From Halopiger djelfimassiliensis (GTDB taxonomy: Archaea; Halobacteriota; Halobacteria; Halobacteriales; Natrialbaceae), in contig NZ_HG315686.1 in the NCBI RefSeq assembly GCF_000455365.1, forward strand, positions 259,288-318,526: DNA of 59,239 nt, given 5' to 3'. A program made the position numbers and the translations under genes. Of this stretch, positions 8,487-17,031 are shown in pieces; position 1 is the first letter of the stretch; every line of letters begins with the position of its first letter. The notes beneath the pieces were generated by a model. The model was given only the letters and a program-made list of their open reading frames with translations. It made no database searches and was not told the origin of the DNA.

Positions 8487-9137
8487 GTGTACGAGGCCAC
8501 GTTCAGTATCGCCGACACGAGCGCCTACGCCGAGCCGACGGCGGAGTCCGACTGCCGGATCGAACTCTGGTGTAACGACCACTCCGATCTACTGTACGTT
8601 CGCGGCGAGGCGGTCGAGCGGGTTCTGGCGCAGGTCGAATCGGATATCGGGATCGCCGAGCAGCTCCGCGGCGACTCCGAGGCGGTCGTCATCACGAACG
8701 CCTGTCTGAAGTCCCGCGAGACGACCACCATCGAGAAGTACCTCGAGCGACACAACTGCCTTCTCCTGCCGCCGTTGCGGTACGAAGCGGGAGCGAAACA
8801 CTGTCGCATCCTCGCGCTGGACTCGGGGAGCCTGACCGAAGTCTACACGGAGTTGCTCGCCGACGACTTCGCGATCGACGTCCGCTCGAAACGCGAGATC
8901 GAAACGCCGGTTCACTCCGCGCCGCTGGTGACGCTTGACGAGGTGTTCCCGGAACTGACCGCCCGCCAGCGAACGGTCCTCCGGACCGCCGTCGAGAACG
9001 GCTACTACGAACTCCCCAGAGCGACGACGACCGAAGCGATCGCCGACGAACTCGGCGTGAGTCGCCGCACGGCCGAAGACCACCTTCGGCGCGCGGAACA
9101 GAAGTTGATTCCGCCGCTTGTCTCCTATCTCTACTGA
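8487..9137 (+). CDS. Bacterioopsin-activator-type (HTH-10) regulator next to hut genes
   Basis: A 216-residue regulator if started at GTG 8487 ([17 protein letters not shown]); an ATG at 8403 is in frame but lies upstream of the TATA box. The first about 150 residues form the variable sensor domain typical of haloarchaeal Bat-like proteins; the C-terminus ([20 protein letters not shown], then [19 protein letters not shown]) is the HTH-10 DNA-binding domain. It is divergent from hutU with 84 bases between starts, so it probably controls the hut operon, perhaps sensing histidine or urocanate. The inducer is unknown. Confidence 0.86.
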   Translation: MYEATFSIADTSAYAEPTAESDCRIELWCNDHSDLLYVRGEAVERVLAQVESDIGIAEQLRGDSEAVVITNACLKSRETTTIEKYLERHNCLLLPPLRYEAGAKHCRILALDSGSLTEVYTELLADDFAIDVRSKREIETPVHSAPLVTLDEVFPELTARQRTVLRTAVENGYYELPRATTTEAIADELGVSRRTAEDHLRRAEQKLIPPLVSYLY

Positions 9138-9146
9138 TCGGATACT

Positions 9147-10610
9147 TCAGAGGAGCCCGGCAGCCGCCACGACGTGCGTTATCGCCGCGATCACGGGGAC
9201 GAGAACGATCGTTCGCAGCACGAACAGCGCCACGAGATCGCGGAACCTGATCGGCACGTCGTGGAACATATCCAGCATCATCGGCCCGACCGCCGAGAAG
9301 AAGATCAGCTGGGAGATCGAGAGTACGGCCACGAAAAACCGCGCCATCGCGTCGGCTTCGGCGACCAGCAGTGCCGGAATGAACATCTCGGTGATGCCGA
9401 TGATCGTCGCCGGCGCGACGACCTCGGCGTCCGGGATACCGAGCGCCGACACGATCGGCACCAGCGGACGGGAGATGATCTCGAACGTCGGCGTATACTC
9501 CGCGATGACCACGGCTGCCAGCCCGATCGACAGGATCGTTCCGAGGATGAGCACCGCAAGCTTGAGCCCGTCGACGAACCCGCGGACCGCCGAGCCGACG
9601 ATCGTATTCCCCGATTCGGCCTTTGCCACCGCTTCCGACAGCCCGAACCGGACGTAATCGCCGGGGGTACCACGGAACGGCGTTTCCGGGTTCGGTTCCG
9701 TGATGTACTCGTCGGGGACGGTACTGAGCGGCGGGATCCGAACGAGGATGACCCCCGAAACTGCGATACAGATCAGATACGACAGGAAAATGATCGGGAA
9801 CAGCTCGAGCAGATCGACGGTGGCGGCGACGACGCCGACGAACCCGATCGACACCGTCGCGAAACACGTACAGATCACGTAGACGTCCCGTTTCGAGTAC
9901 TCCCCGCGGTCGAAGACGTTGCGCGTGACGTACAGCCCGACGCTGTACGAGCCGACCCACGACGCGACGCTGTCGAGTGCGGCCCGGCCCGGGATCTTGA
10001 ACAGCGGACGCATGATCGGGCGGGCCATGGTACCCACGAACTCGAGACCGCCGAGTTCGACGAAGAGGTTGACGAAGATCGCACCGACGGGGATGATGAC
10101 CGCGACGCTGAGGATGAGCGTTCCCCAGACGAGTCCGCCGGTTCCGGGTGCGAGAAGCCAGTCGGGGCCGATCTCGAGGAACACCAGCGGTGCGAGGACG
10201 GCACCGACGACCCGGAAGAACCAGAACGGGGCCGACGTCTCCCAGTACGGCAGCGCTAGCCTAGCTGCGATGTCGTCGTTCAGCGCGATCACGCCGCGGT
10301 CGCGAAGCTCCGCAAGCGTCGTCAAGAGTCCGCCCGCGACGATGAGAGCGAGCGCGTAGACACCTGCCATCGTCGGGAACGAATCCGTGAGCCAGCTGAC
10401 CACGATGTCGAACGGCACCGTCACCTGTCCGTCCCAGGGGACCGGCACGAGGAAGAAGCTGAAGCCGACGAGAAACGCGAGCAGGAACTTCGCGACCGGT
10501 TTCGCTCGGATCGCCGTCAGCTCGACCTCGTCGATCGTCTTCGGCTCCGGCTCGGTTTCGATCCGTTTGGTTGACTGCTCGTCGCTCGACCAGACAGTTT
10601 CGTCGAACAT
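9147..10610 (-). CDS. YjiH-type membrane protein (nucleoside-recognition/GATE domain)
   Basis: A 487-residue polytopic membrane protein with about 11 hydrophobic segments after a charged 40-residue N-terminus. It contains two gate-like segments (VGTMARPIMRPLFKIPGRAA and SRPLVPIVSALGIPDAEVVA), the pattern of the YjiH family. Its position convergent with the hut regulator suggests a role in histidine or urocanate uptake, which is inference; YjiH substrates are not established to my knowledge. A TATA box at 10662-10672 precedes it. Confidence 0.84.
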   Translation of the reverse strand: MFDETVWSSDEQSTKRIETEPEPKTIDEVELTAIRAKPVAKFLLAFLVGFSFFLVPVPWDGQVTVPFDIVVSWLTDSFPTMAGVYALALIVAGGLLTTLAELRDRGVIALNDDIAARLALPYWETSAPFWFFRVVGAVLAPLVFLEIGPDWLLAPGTGGLVWGTLILSVAVIIPVGAIFVNLFVELGGLEFVGTMARPIMRPLFKIPGRAALDSVASWVGSYSVGLYVTRNVFDRGEYSKRDVYVICTCFATVSIGFVGVVAATVDLLELFPIIFLSYLICIAVSGVILVRIPPLSTVPDEYITEPNPETPFRGTPGDYVRFGLSEAVAKAESGNTIVGSAVRGFVDGLKLAVLILGTILSIGLAAVVIAEYTPTFEIISRPLVPIVSALGIPDAEVVAPATIIGITEMFIPALLVAEADAMARFFVAVLSISQLIFFSAVGPMMLDMFHDVPIRFRDLVALFVLRTIVLVPVIAAITHVVAAAGLL

Positions 10611-10661
10611 GAGTGAAGATGTGTGGTACCAATGAACAAGGCACGGCTAGCCCCATACGGT

Positions 10662-10672
10662 GCCATATTTAT
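10662..10672 (-). promoter_or_regulatory. TATA box of the YjiH-type gene
   Basis: On the minus strand TATAAATATGG lies 52-62 bases upstream of the ATG at 10610, implying a start about 30 bases before the coding region. The rest of 10673-10910 shows no gene. Confidence 0.5.
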
Positions 10673-10979
10673 ACTGTTCGATAGGGAAGGACGGGGAATC
10701 GTCTGTCCCTCTTCGTTCGTGCTCGAGAACCGGGTGGCGTCGAGATGGCCGGGCTTTCGAGGAGTCGGCCGCCCCGTCCTCGAGCGCAGCCGAGTCGCTA
10801 CTCGAACGGTTGCGTGTTGGGGGCTCGCCCTCTCGGTCGTTTCACGTCCGGAACTGGTTGGTTCCAATACTGATAACCGATTCTAATAAGAACGGGTTAG
10901 AACCATCTTTAATCAGCGAGGGAACCCCGGCCTTTAGGCCGGGTGGGGAATCGCGTCACTTGACTACGCTGTCCACCGC

Positions 10980-11117
10980 TCAATCGGCACTGCCGGAATC
11001 CAACTCCTTCTGGGCGTGGAGTAGCATCCCCCGCCACGTCAGCCCGTGGCGCTTCTTTGTCTCTTTCAGGCTCTCGTACTGCGATTCGTCCTCGAACTCT
11101 ATCTTGACGTACTTCAT
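10980..11117 (-). CDS. Small RHH-like protein divergent from tnpB
   Basis: A 45-residue protein (MKYVKIEFEDESQYESLKET... to DSGSAD) with an initial short beta-type stretch followed by two helices and the motif KKRHGLTWRGMLLHAQKELD, the plan of ribbon-helix-helix DNA-binding proteins. It starts 28 bases from the tnpB ATG on the opposite strand, within the element, so it may repress tnpB or its guide RNA from the shared promoter region. Too short for certainty, but the reading frame is clean and codon use is haloarchaeal. Confidence 0.6.
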   Translation of the reverse strand: MKYVKIEFEDESQYESLKETKKRHGLTWRGMLLHAQKELDSGSAD

Positions 11118-11144
11118 GTATGGTGTTACACTAAAGTTACGTTT

Positions 11145-12407
11145 ATGTGTGTCGGTCGCCTACCGGGTAGTGTGTCCGAGACGGTAACGAAAACGCTACA
11201 GGCCACGCTCGCAACGCCCACCGCGGGCAAAGAGCAACGCCTCCAGTGGCTCTTGGACACCTACCGCGACGCACTCCACGACGCCTTCGACGACGAGGCC
11301 GACACGATGGCCGCCGTCAACGACATCGTGACGCCCTACGACCTGCCCTACCAGGCCAAGGACGCGCTCAAGTCCTACGTCCCCAAACTCCGCGACACGT
11401 ACGACGCCGAGGAGTTGGACGACGAGCATCCGGTTCGGCTGGTCAATCGGGCGGCCAAGTTCGACTACTCCGACGAGCGCGACTACGGCTTCGTGTGGCA
11501 GGTCCCGCAACCCGGACGCGGGACGAACTTCTGGATTCCGCTACGGATTAACCCCGAACAGGAATCGCTCTGGTTCGGCCTGCTTGACGAGGACGTGACG
11601 GCCGGCGAACTGCGCCTCCAGAGACACCGCACGTCGTGGGAGTTGCACGTCACCGTCGAATACCCGGTCGAAGAACCGACCGAATCGGACGACGAGACGT
11701 ACATCGGCTTCGACGTAGGCGAGAGCGCGTTGATAACGGGCTGTGCCCTCAAACGCGACGTACCACGGAAGCCGATGCTCATCAGTGGCAGTCGAGCGCG
11801 ACACCTCCGCAAAGAGATGCACACCACGCTCCAACGGCTCCAAGAGCGTGACGCCGCCGAGTGGCGTGTGGACGAACGATTCGACCACTACCAGAACGCC
11901 CTGACGGATATTGTCGAGAAGGCGTCTCGGCAAGCCGTTGAGTACGCTCGTTCCTTCGAGACTCCGGTTATCGTTCTCGAAGACCTGTCGTACATCCGCG
12001 AGCATCTCGACTACGGCAAGTGGATGAACAGGCGGCTTCACAACTGGGCGTTCGCCCGTGTTCACGCTCGAATCGAAGACAAGGCCACCGAGGCAGGGAT
12101 TCGCGTCGAGTACGTCAACGCGGCGTACACCTCGCAGACGTGCCACGCTTGCGGCCGTCTCGGTCGGCGGACCGAACAAGCGGAGTTCGTGTGTCCACAC
12201 GACGACTGCCACGTAACAGAGTTCCAAGCAGACATCAACGCGGCGGTGAATATCGCTCGTCGCGCTAACCCGTGGGGAGAGAGCGTCCGTTGGGAACCCG
12301 GCCGCGATGACTCGCCACGGGATGGGAGCGCCCGTGACAGCGCCACAGTCCACCGTGAGACGAGCGAGAAATCCTCGCAGATGACGCTCGCGGCCTACAC
12401 GGACTGA
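11145..12407 (+). CDS. tnpB: RNA-guided endonuclease TnpB family protein
   Basis: A 420-residue protein from the ATG at 11145; a GTG at 11172 (VSETVTKTLQATLATP) is the alternative and better matches the usual N-terminus. RuvC-like catalytic residues are present: Asp190 in IGFDVGES, Glu279 in VLEDLS and Asp363 in QADINAAVN. A zinc ribbon (CHACG and CPHDDC) lies between the last two. In this family the protein cuts DNA under guidance of an RNA from the element's right end. All three acidic residues are intact, so it may be active; Asp in GFDVG rather than GVDLG is a mild variant. Confidence 0.92.
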   Translation: MCVGRLPGSVSETVTKTLQATLATPTAGKEQRLQWLLDTYRDALHDAFDDEADTMAAVNDIVTPYDLPYQAKDALKSYVPKLRDTYDAEELDDEHPVRLVNRAAKFDYSDERDYGFVWQVPQPGRGTNFWIPLRINPEQESLWFGLLDEDVTAGELRLQRHRTSWELHVTVEYPVEEPTESDDETYIGFDVGESALITGCALKRDVPRKPMLISGSRARHLRKEMHTTLQRLQERDAAEWRVDERFDHYQNALTDIVEKASRQAVEYARSFETPVIVLEDLSYIREHLDYGKWMNRRLHNWAFARVHARIEDKATEAGIRVEYVNAAYTSQTCHACGRLGRRTEQAEFVCPHDDCHVTEFQADINAAVNIARRANPWGESVRWEPGRDDSPRDGSARDSATVHRETSEKSSQMTLAAYTD

Positions 12408-12420
12408 AACCTGCCAGCCC

Positions 12421-12470
12421 GGATTCCCCTCGTAGGGGAAGCCCCGCCGTTCGTGGCGGGGAGGATGTCA
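12421..12470 (+). ncRNA. Putative omega/reRNA scaffold at the TnpB element right end
   Basis: Two adjacent hairpins (12424-12440, 12442-12461) ending in GATGTCA just after tnpB match the usual place and shape of the guide-RNA scaffold of TnpB. The bases after 12470, which are the 5' part of the subtilase gene, would serve as the guide segment. The RNA's 5' limit, probably inside tnpB, cannot be set by eye. Confidence 0.5.
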
Positions 12471-12595
12471 CGAGACGGAGAACGTTCATCAGGACTGGCG
12501 CGAGTATCGGCGTCCCTGCTCTCGGCGCTCTCACCACGGCGTCGACGGCATCAGCGCGGGCGGAAGCGAGTGCGACGGCCGCCACCGATCGGTTC

Positions 12596-13825
12596 GTGGT
12601 CGACACGGCGTCGGTCGATGGCGGCGACATCGAGGTCCTCCACCGTCTCGAACCGGTCGATCTGGCGGTGGTCCGCGGACGCGAACGCGATGTCGAGGCG
12701 CTGCACGCGTCGTTCGCTCGCGACGTCGAATGCCGACTCGAGATGCCGACCGAACAGCGATCGCTCGCGACCGATCCGGGAACGAACGGCTCCGACACGG
12801 CCGAGTCGTTGTACGAATACCAGTGGGACAAGCAAGACCAGGGAATCCGTGACGTCCACGAGTCGTATACGCGCGGCGAGGGCACCCGGGTTGCCGTCAT
12901 CGATGGCGGGGTCGCGGCGACCCACCCGGCGCTCGAACACGCGGTCGACGAGGACCTGTCGAAGAACTTCACCGAGGACGAGTACGGCGTGCCCGGCCCG
13001 TACGCCGGCGGACACGGGACACACGTCGCGGGAATCGTAGCCGCCTCCGACGACGGGAACGGTCGCGTCGTCGGGACGGCACCCGACGCCGAGATCGTCG
13101 ACTGCCGCGTGTTCTCGCCGATCCACGACCCGGACCAGTTCGTGTTCCTCGGGGACGTCCTCGCTGCGATCGTTCACTGTGTCGAACACGACGTGGACGT
13201 CGCGAACCTGAGTCTCGGCGCGTACCTCCGCCGCCGCGAGGAGGGCGTCGGACGGTTTTGGGGGCGGTCGATCCAGCGGACGACCACGTACGCAACCCGT
13301 GAGGGCGTGGTCCTGACCCACGCCTGTGGGAACTGGGGCGGAGATCTCACGAAGAACAAGGACTACGTCGACACCAGCATGAGCGCGGGCGGACTCACGG
13401 TAAGCGCCACGGGACCGGTCGGCTACATGTGGGGCAACGACGGACTCGAGGAGCCGGTTTACCGCCCGGCCTCCTATACGAACTACGGCGTTTCCGCCGT
13501 CGATCTCGCCGCGCCGGGTGGGGATTCCGTAGCCGATGATCACCAGTCCGACATGGTTCTCAACTGCCTCGCTGAACCCGAATTCGACGACGACGGAACG
13601 TATCTGGGTGCGAGCTACGAGTACGGGTATCTGGCCGGCACATCGATGGCATCGCCACAGGCTGCCGGCGCGGCCGCACTGATCCGAAGCGTCGCCCCCG
13701 GATCGAACGCGAATCAGGTGAAAAACACCCTCCAGCGAACCGCGACGGTTCCGACGGAATACGGAAAACAGTACTACGGCTCCGGCTACCTCGATACGCT
13801 GGCTGCAGTCGAGTCGGTCCGCTAG
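12596..13825 (+). CDS. Subtilase (halolysin-like S8 peptidase), 5' end lost to TnpB element
   Basis: A 409-residue S8 serine protease from the GTG at 12596. Catalytic residues are intact: Asp103 (VAVIDGGV), His about 140 (GGHGTHVAG), Ser350 (LAGTSMASPQ), plus oxyanion Asn in ACGNWGG. Upstream in the same frame without a stop, 12471-12595 encodes RRRTFIRTGASIGVPALG and an Ala-rich stretch, a clear Tat signal peptide, but no start codon precedes it: the frame runs into the TnpB element's right end. The gene has thus lost its first few codons and promoter. Translation from GTG 12596 would give a protease without export signal; it may be a pseudogene. Confidence 0.8.
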   Translation: MVDTASVDGGDIEVLHRLEPVDLAVVRGRERDVEALHASFARDVECRLEMPTEQRSLATDPGTNGSDTAESLYEYQWDKQDQGIRDVHESYTRGEGTRVAVIDGGVAATHPALEHAVDEDLSKNFTEDEYGVPGPYAGGHGTHVAGIVAASDDGNGRVVGTAPDAEIVDCRVFSPIHDPDQFVFLGDVLAAIVHCVEHDVDVANLSLGAYLRRREEGVGRFWGRSIQRTTTYATREGVVLTHACGNWGGDLTKNKDYVDTSMSAGGLTVSATGPVGYMWGNDGLEEPVYRPASYTNYGVSAVDLAAPGGDSVADDHQSDMVLNCLAEPEFDDDGTYLGASYEYGYLAGTSMASPQAAGAAALIRSVAPGSNANQVKNTLQRTATVPTEYGKQYYGSGYLDTLAAVESVR

Positions 13826-13906
13826 GGATTGGATTCCGGACGGGAGGGTGGCACGATTCGAGCACTACCCGGAACACCTTTTGCCCTCTCGGGAATCCAT
13901 GCAGGT

Positions 13907-14758
13907 ATGATCGACGAGACGGTCGAGGAGATCCAGGAGATGCAGACACACAGCTCCTCGGTAGTCGCCGTAAACGCGACGCGTGCGCTCGAGGAACTGC
14001 TCGATCGGGAGTTCGCCACCGTCGAGGAGTACGTCCGTGACCTCGAGCGAAACGGATCGGTGTTGCGCCGGGCAAATCCCTCGCACGCGTCGCTGCAAAA
14101 CGCGGTTCGGGAGGTCGTCGAGGACGTTGCCGACGCCGATCCCGACAGCGTCGCGGAGGCGAAACGCCTGACACAGGACCGGATCGACGCAGTCGTCTCC
14201 CGGGTCGAGTCCGGCAAGCGGCTAGCGGCCGAAAACGCCGTCGACTATCTCGAGGACGGCGCGACGCTGCTGACACACGACTACTCGTCGACGGTGCTCG
14301 AGGCCCTCGAGCAGGCGACAGACGAGGGCAAGTCCTTCGAGGTGTACGTCACGGAGGCCCGACCGCGGTACATCGGTCGCAAGATGGCCCGAAGTCTCGC
14401 GGCGATGGACGGCGTCGAGCCGACGTTGATCACCGACAGCGCGAACGGCGTCTATCTGGCGGAGTGTGACCGCGTCGTCGTCGGGATGGACTGTATCGTC
14501 GAGGATACCCTCTACAACCGTGTTGGCACGTTTCCGATCGCGGCGACGGCAGCGCACCTCGAGGTCCCCGTCACCGTCCTCGGGTCGGCGTCGAAAGTCG
14601 TCGGTGAAGGGTTCGTCTTCGAAAACGAGTTTCGCACCGGGAGCGAAGTGATGCCCGAGCCCGCCGAAGGGTTCGCCGTCGAAAACCCCGCCTACGACGC
14701 GACGCCGGTGTCGCTGCTCGAGAGCGTCATCACGGACGAAGGCCGACAGGAGTTCTGA
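13907..14758 (+). CDS. eIF-2B alpha/beta/delta-like protein
   Basis: A 283-residue protein from MIDETVEEIQEMQTHSSS; the frame is open back to 13829 but this ATG fits the family. The C-terminal half has the Rossmann-like fold signature of eIF-2B regulatory subunits and related sugar-phosphate isomerases (LLTHDYSSTVLEALEQA, YVTEARPRYIGRKMA, VVVGMDCIVEDTLYNRVGT). It is shorter than the archaeal ribose-1,5-bisphosphate isomerase, to which it is related, so the substrate, if any, is uncertain. It stands alone between the subtilase and a convergent ThuA-type gene. Confidence 0.86.
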   Translation: MIDETVEEIQEMQTHSSSVVAVNATRALEELLDREFATVEEYVRDLERNGSVLRRANPSHASLQNAVREVVEDVADADPDSVAEAKRLTQDRIDAVVSRVESGKRLAAENAVDYLEDGATLLTHDYSSTVLEALEQATDEGKSFEVYVTEARPRYIGRKMARSLAAMDGVEPTLITDSANGVYLAECDRVVVGMDCIVEDTLYNRVGTFPIAATAAHLEVPVTVLGSASKVVGEGFVFENEFRTGSEVMPEPAEGFAVENPAYDATPVSLLESVITDEGRQEF

Positions 14759-14832
14759 TTCTGCCGCCCGATCGCTGGAACGGCTATCCTCGGTTCCGTC
14801 GTCCGGGTGTTCGTGACCGAACCCGGTCGCGG

Positions 14833-15537
14833 TCACTCCCGCTCGCCGAACGTCCGCGGTGCGCCCTCGGTCGGGCTGGCCCAGTCGACAGCGTTGCGAA
14901 GTACCCGCCGAACCGCATCGTCCTCGTAGATCGGATACGTCTCGTGCCCCGGCCGGAAGTAGAAGATCCGTCCGTTTCCGCGCCGGTAACAACAGCCGCT
15001 TCGGAACACCTCGCCGCCCTCGAACCAGCTGACGAACACCAGCCGGTCGGGTTCGGGCACGTCGAACGGTTCGCCGTACATCTCGGTTTCCGGTAGTTCG
15101 ATCGATTCCTTGAGTCCGTCGGCGATGGGGTGGCCGGGATCGACGATCCAGAGCCGCTCGGTGTTGCCGTCTTCCCTGTACTGTAGACTACAGCTGGTTC
15201 CCATGAGCCGCTTGAAAACCTTCGCGTAGTGGCCGGAGTGGAGGACGAGCAACCCCATTCCCTCGAGCACACGCTCGTGGACGCGGTCGACGACTGCGTC
15301 GGATACCTCGTCGTGTGCCCGGTGGCCCCACCACAACAGGACGTCCGTCTCCTCAAGGACTTCCGCAGTGAGCCCGTGCTCGGGTTCGTCGAGCGTTGCA
15401 GTGCGCACTTCGTAGCTGTGGCTGTCGAACGCGTCGGCAATCGTCGTCTGGATGCCGTCGGGGTACACGGCCGCGACGTCGTCGTCCTCGCGCTCGTGGC
15501 GGAACTCGTTCCAGATCGTCACTGCAGGTTCGCTCAT
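14833..15537 (-). CDS. ThuA-like domain protein
   Basis: A 234-residue protein of the ThuA (trehalose utilisation) family, a glutamine-amidotransferase-like fold. Typical features are [41 protein letters not shown] and the C-terminal [20 protein letters not shown]. Start ATG at 15537 ([12 protein letters not shown]) is chosen over 15552 because the extra five residues are not family-like. Divergent from a Gfo/Idh/MocA dehydrogenase, a very common pairing in sugar metabolism; a shared role in sugar oxidation is likely but the sugar is unknown. Confidence 0.9.
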   Translation of the reverse strand: MSEPAVTIWNEFRHEREDDDVAAVYPDGIQTTIADAFDSHSYEVRTATLDEPEHGLTAEVLEETDVLLWWGHRAHDEVSDAVVDRVHERVLEGMGLLVLHSGHYAKVFKRLMGTSCSLQYREDGNTERLWIVDPGHPIADGLKESIELPETEMYGEPFDVPEPDRLVFVSWFEGGEVFRSGCCYRRGNGRIFYFRPGHETYPIYEDDAVRRVLRNAVDWASPTEGAPRTFGERE

Positions 15538-15625
15538 CGGGAACGCATCCACGCTCGATACGTTTAGCTCGGCTGGTCACCACCCGTGACAGACATAGGT
15601 GAATATTAAATTCATCCAACTAATA

Positions 15626-15639
15626 CTTGCAGTTGCAAG
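15626..15639. promoter_or_regulatory. Inverted repeat between thuA-like and dehydrogenase genes
   Basis: CTTGCA-GT-TGCAAG is a perfect 6-bp inverted repeat in the 280-base divergent promoter region, set in AT-rich DNA (ATATTAAATTCATCC before it, TATAGATTAATCG after it). It is a candidate operator for joint control of both genes. Confidence 0.45.
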
Positions 15640-15816
15640 GTAAATCCATCATGAGTGGTGAAAGACAAAACGTTTGTATAGATTAATCGGTCACAACCCT
15701 TATTTTGGTCGCCGACTGCCTGTCTCTATGGACTGGGATCGTACGCAAACGACACTGAAATGGTTCGTTTCTCACTGCTCGTCCGCCACCATCAGTAAGA
15801 AATCAGGTGTTTCACG

Positions 15817-16956
15817 ATGATCGGTGCCGGCATCGGCGTCGGCATCGTCGGGCTCGGCGGGATGGGACACCTCCACGCTCGGAGCATCGAGGACCTCGGT
15901 GCCGAGGTCGTCGCCGGGGCGGACCTCGTGCCCGAGAAACGACGGCAGTTCGCCGACGAGTTCGGCGCTCAACCCTTCGAAACCCACGACGAACTCGTCG
16001 TCGACGACAACGTCGACGCGGTGATCGTGACGACGCCCAACCGGTTTCACGAACCGATCACCGTCGCTGCTCTCGAGGCGGGGTGTGACGTGCTCGTCGA
16101 GAAACCCCTCGCACACACGCTCGAGAGCGCACAGCGGATCGCCGACGCCGCAGCCAGCGCCGACGGGATCTGTATGGTGGGCTTTCACAACCGCCACGCG
16201 GCGTCGATGGCGATGTTCGACGAATACAACGCTCGCGGGCGGTTCGGCGACATCACCCACGTCGAGGCCAACTACGTTCGACGGCGCGGCGTCCCCGGTC
16301 CGGGCTCGTGGTTTACCGATCCCGAACTCGCCGGCGGCGGTGCGTTGCTCGATATCGGCGTCCACGCACTCGATCTCGCCCTCTATACCCTCGATTTCCC
16401 CGAGATCACCGAGGTCTCCGGCGTCACCAGAACGACGTTCGGGACCGAACCGGAGGTTGCCGATCCCGAGGGGTTCGGCGACAACTGGGACGCCGAAAGC
16501 GAGACCTACGAGGTCGACGATTCCGTCAGCGCCTTCATCCGGTGTGCGGACGGCCGGACGATCTCGCTCGAGGCCGCCTGGGCGACGAACCGGGAAGAGA
16601 GCATGGACTTCAGGATTCGCGGGACGCAGGCCGGAGCCCAGTTCGACATCGGGGACACCGACATGACGATTCTCGAGGCGGGCACGGCGGGCTGTGATCA
16701 CTACGCCGATGCCGCGCTCAGTGGCGACTCGTCGGTGACCGGATACAGGGAACAGGACGAGCAGTTCCTCGAAGCCGTCGCCGCGGGCCGATCCCCGGAG
16801 ACCAACACGATCGAGGAGGCACTGACGGTCCAGCGCGTGATCGACGCGATCTACCGCTCGAGCGAGACGGGGCGGGCCGAGCAACTCGCCAGCCCCGAAA
16901 CCGACGGGACCCGGGCGGACGAACGCGAACAGGAACTGCGCTCACCGCTCGAGTAG
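15817..16956 (+). CDS. Gfo/Idh/MocA-family oxidoreductase
   Basis: A 379-residue NAD(P)-dependent dehydrogenase. The Rossmann motif GVGIVGLGGMGHLHARS is at residues 7-23, the family lysine in CDVLVEKPLAHTLESA near residue 97, and the C-terminal alpha/beta domain contains GGGALLDIGVHALDLALY with the usual catalytic-region His. Such enzymes oxidise sugars, inositols or aminosugars. Its divergent ThuA-like partner supports sugar metabolism. Confidence 0.92.
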   Translation: MIGAGIGVGIVGLGGMGHLHARSIEDLGAEVVAGADLVPEKRRQFADEFGAQPFETHDELVVDDNVDAVIVTTPNRFHEPITVAALEAGCDVLVEKPLAHTLESAQRIADAAASADGICMVGFHNRHAASMAMFDEYNARGRFGDITHVEANYVRRRGVPGPGSWFTDPELAGGGALLDIGVHALDLALYTLDFPEITEVSGVTRTTFGTEPEVADPEGFGDNWDAESETYEVDDSVSAFIRCADGRTISLEAAWATNREESMDFRIRGTQAGAQFDIGDTDMTILEAGTAGCDHYADAALSGDSSVTGYREQDEQFLEAVAAGRSPETNTIEEALTVQRVIDAIYRSSETGRAEQLASPETDGTRADEREQELRSPLE

Positions 16957-17031
16957 CGCGGTTCGACTCGAGTTCTTCTGGCGGTGCTGTTCGAACGACG
17001 GAGAAAAACGAGACACGGCCGCTGCCGGCGA

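Larger units (their letters stand above)
10911..12470 (+). mobile_element. IS1341-type (IS200/IS605 superfamily) TnpB element
   Basis: The element contains tnpB and a divergent small gene, but no TnpA (Y1) transposase. The left end has a perfect hairpin at 10926-10943 (CCCGGCC-TTTA-GGCCGGG). The right end has two hairpins, 12424-12440 (TTCCCC/GGGGAA) and 12442-12461 (CCCCGCC/GGCGGGG), followed by GATGTCA, as in other haloarchaeal elements of this group. No target duplication is seen, as expected for this superfamily. Exact ends are approximate. It has inserted at the 5' end of a subtilase gene. Confidence 0.85.
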
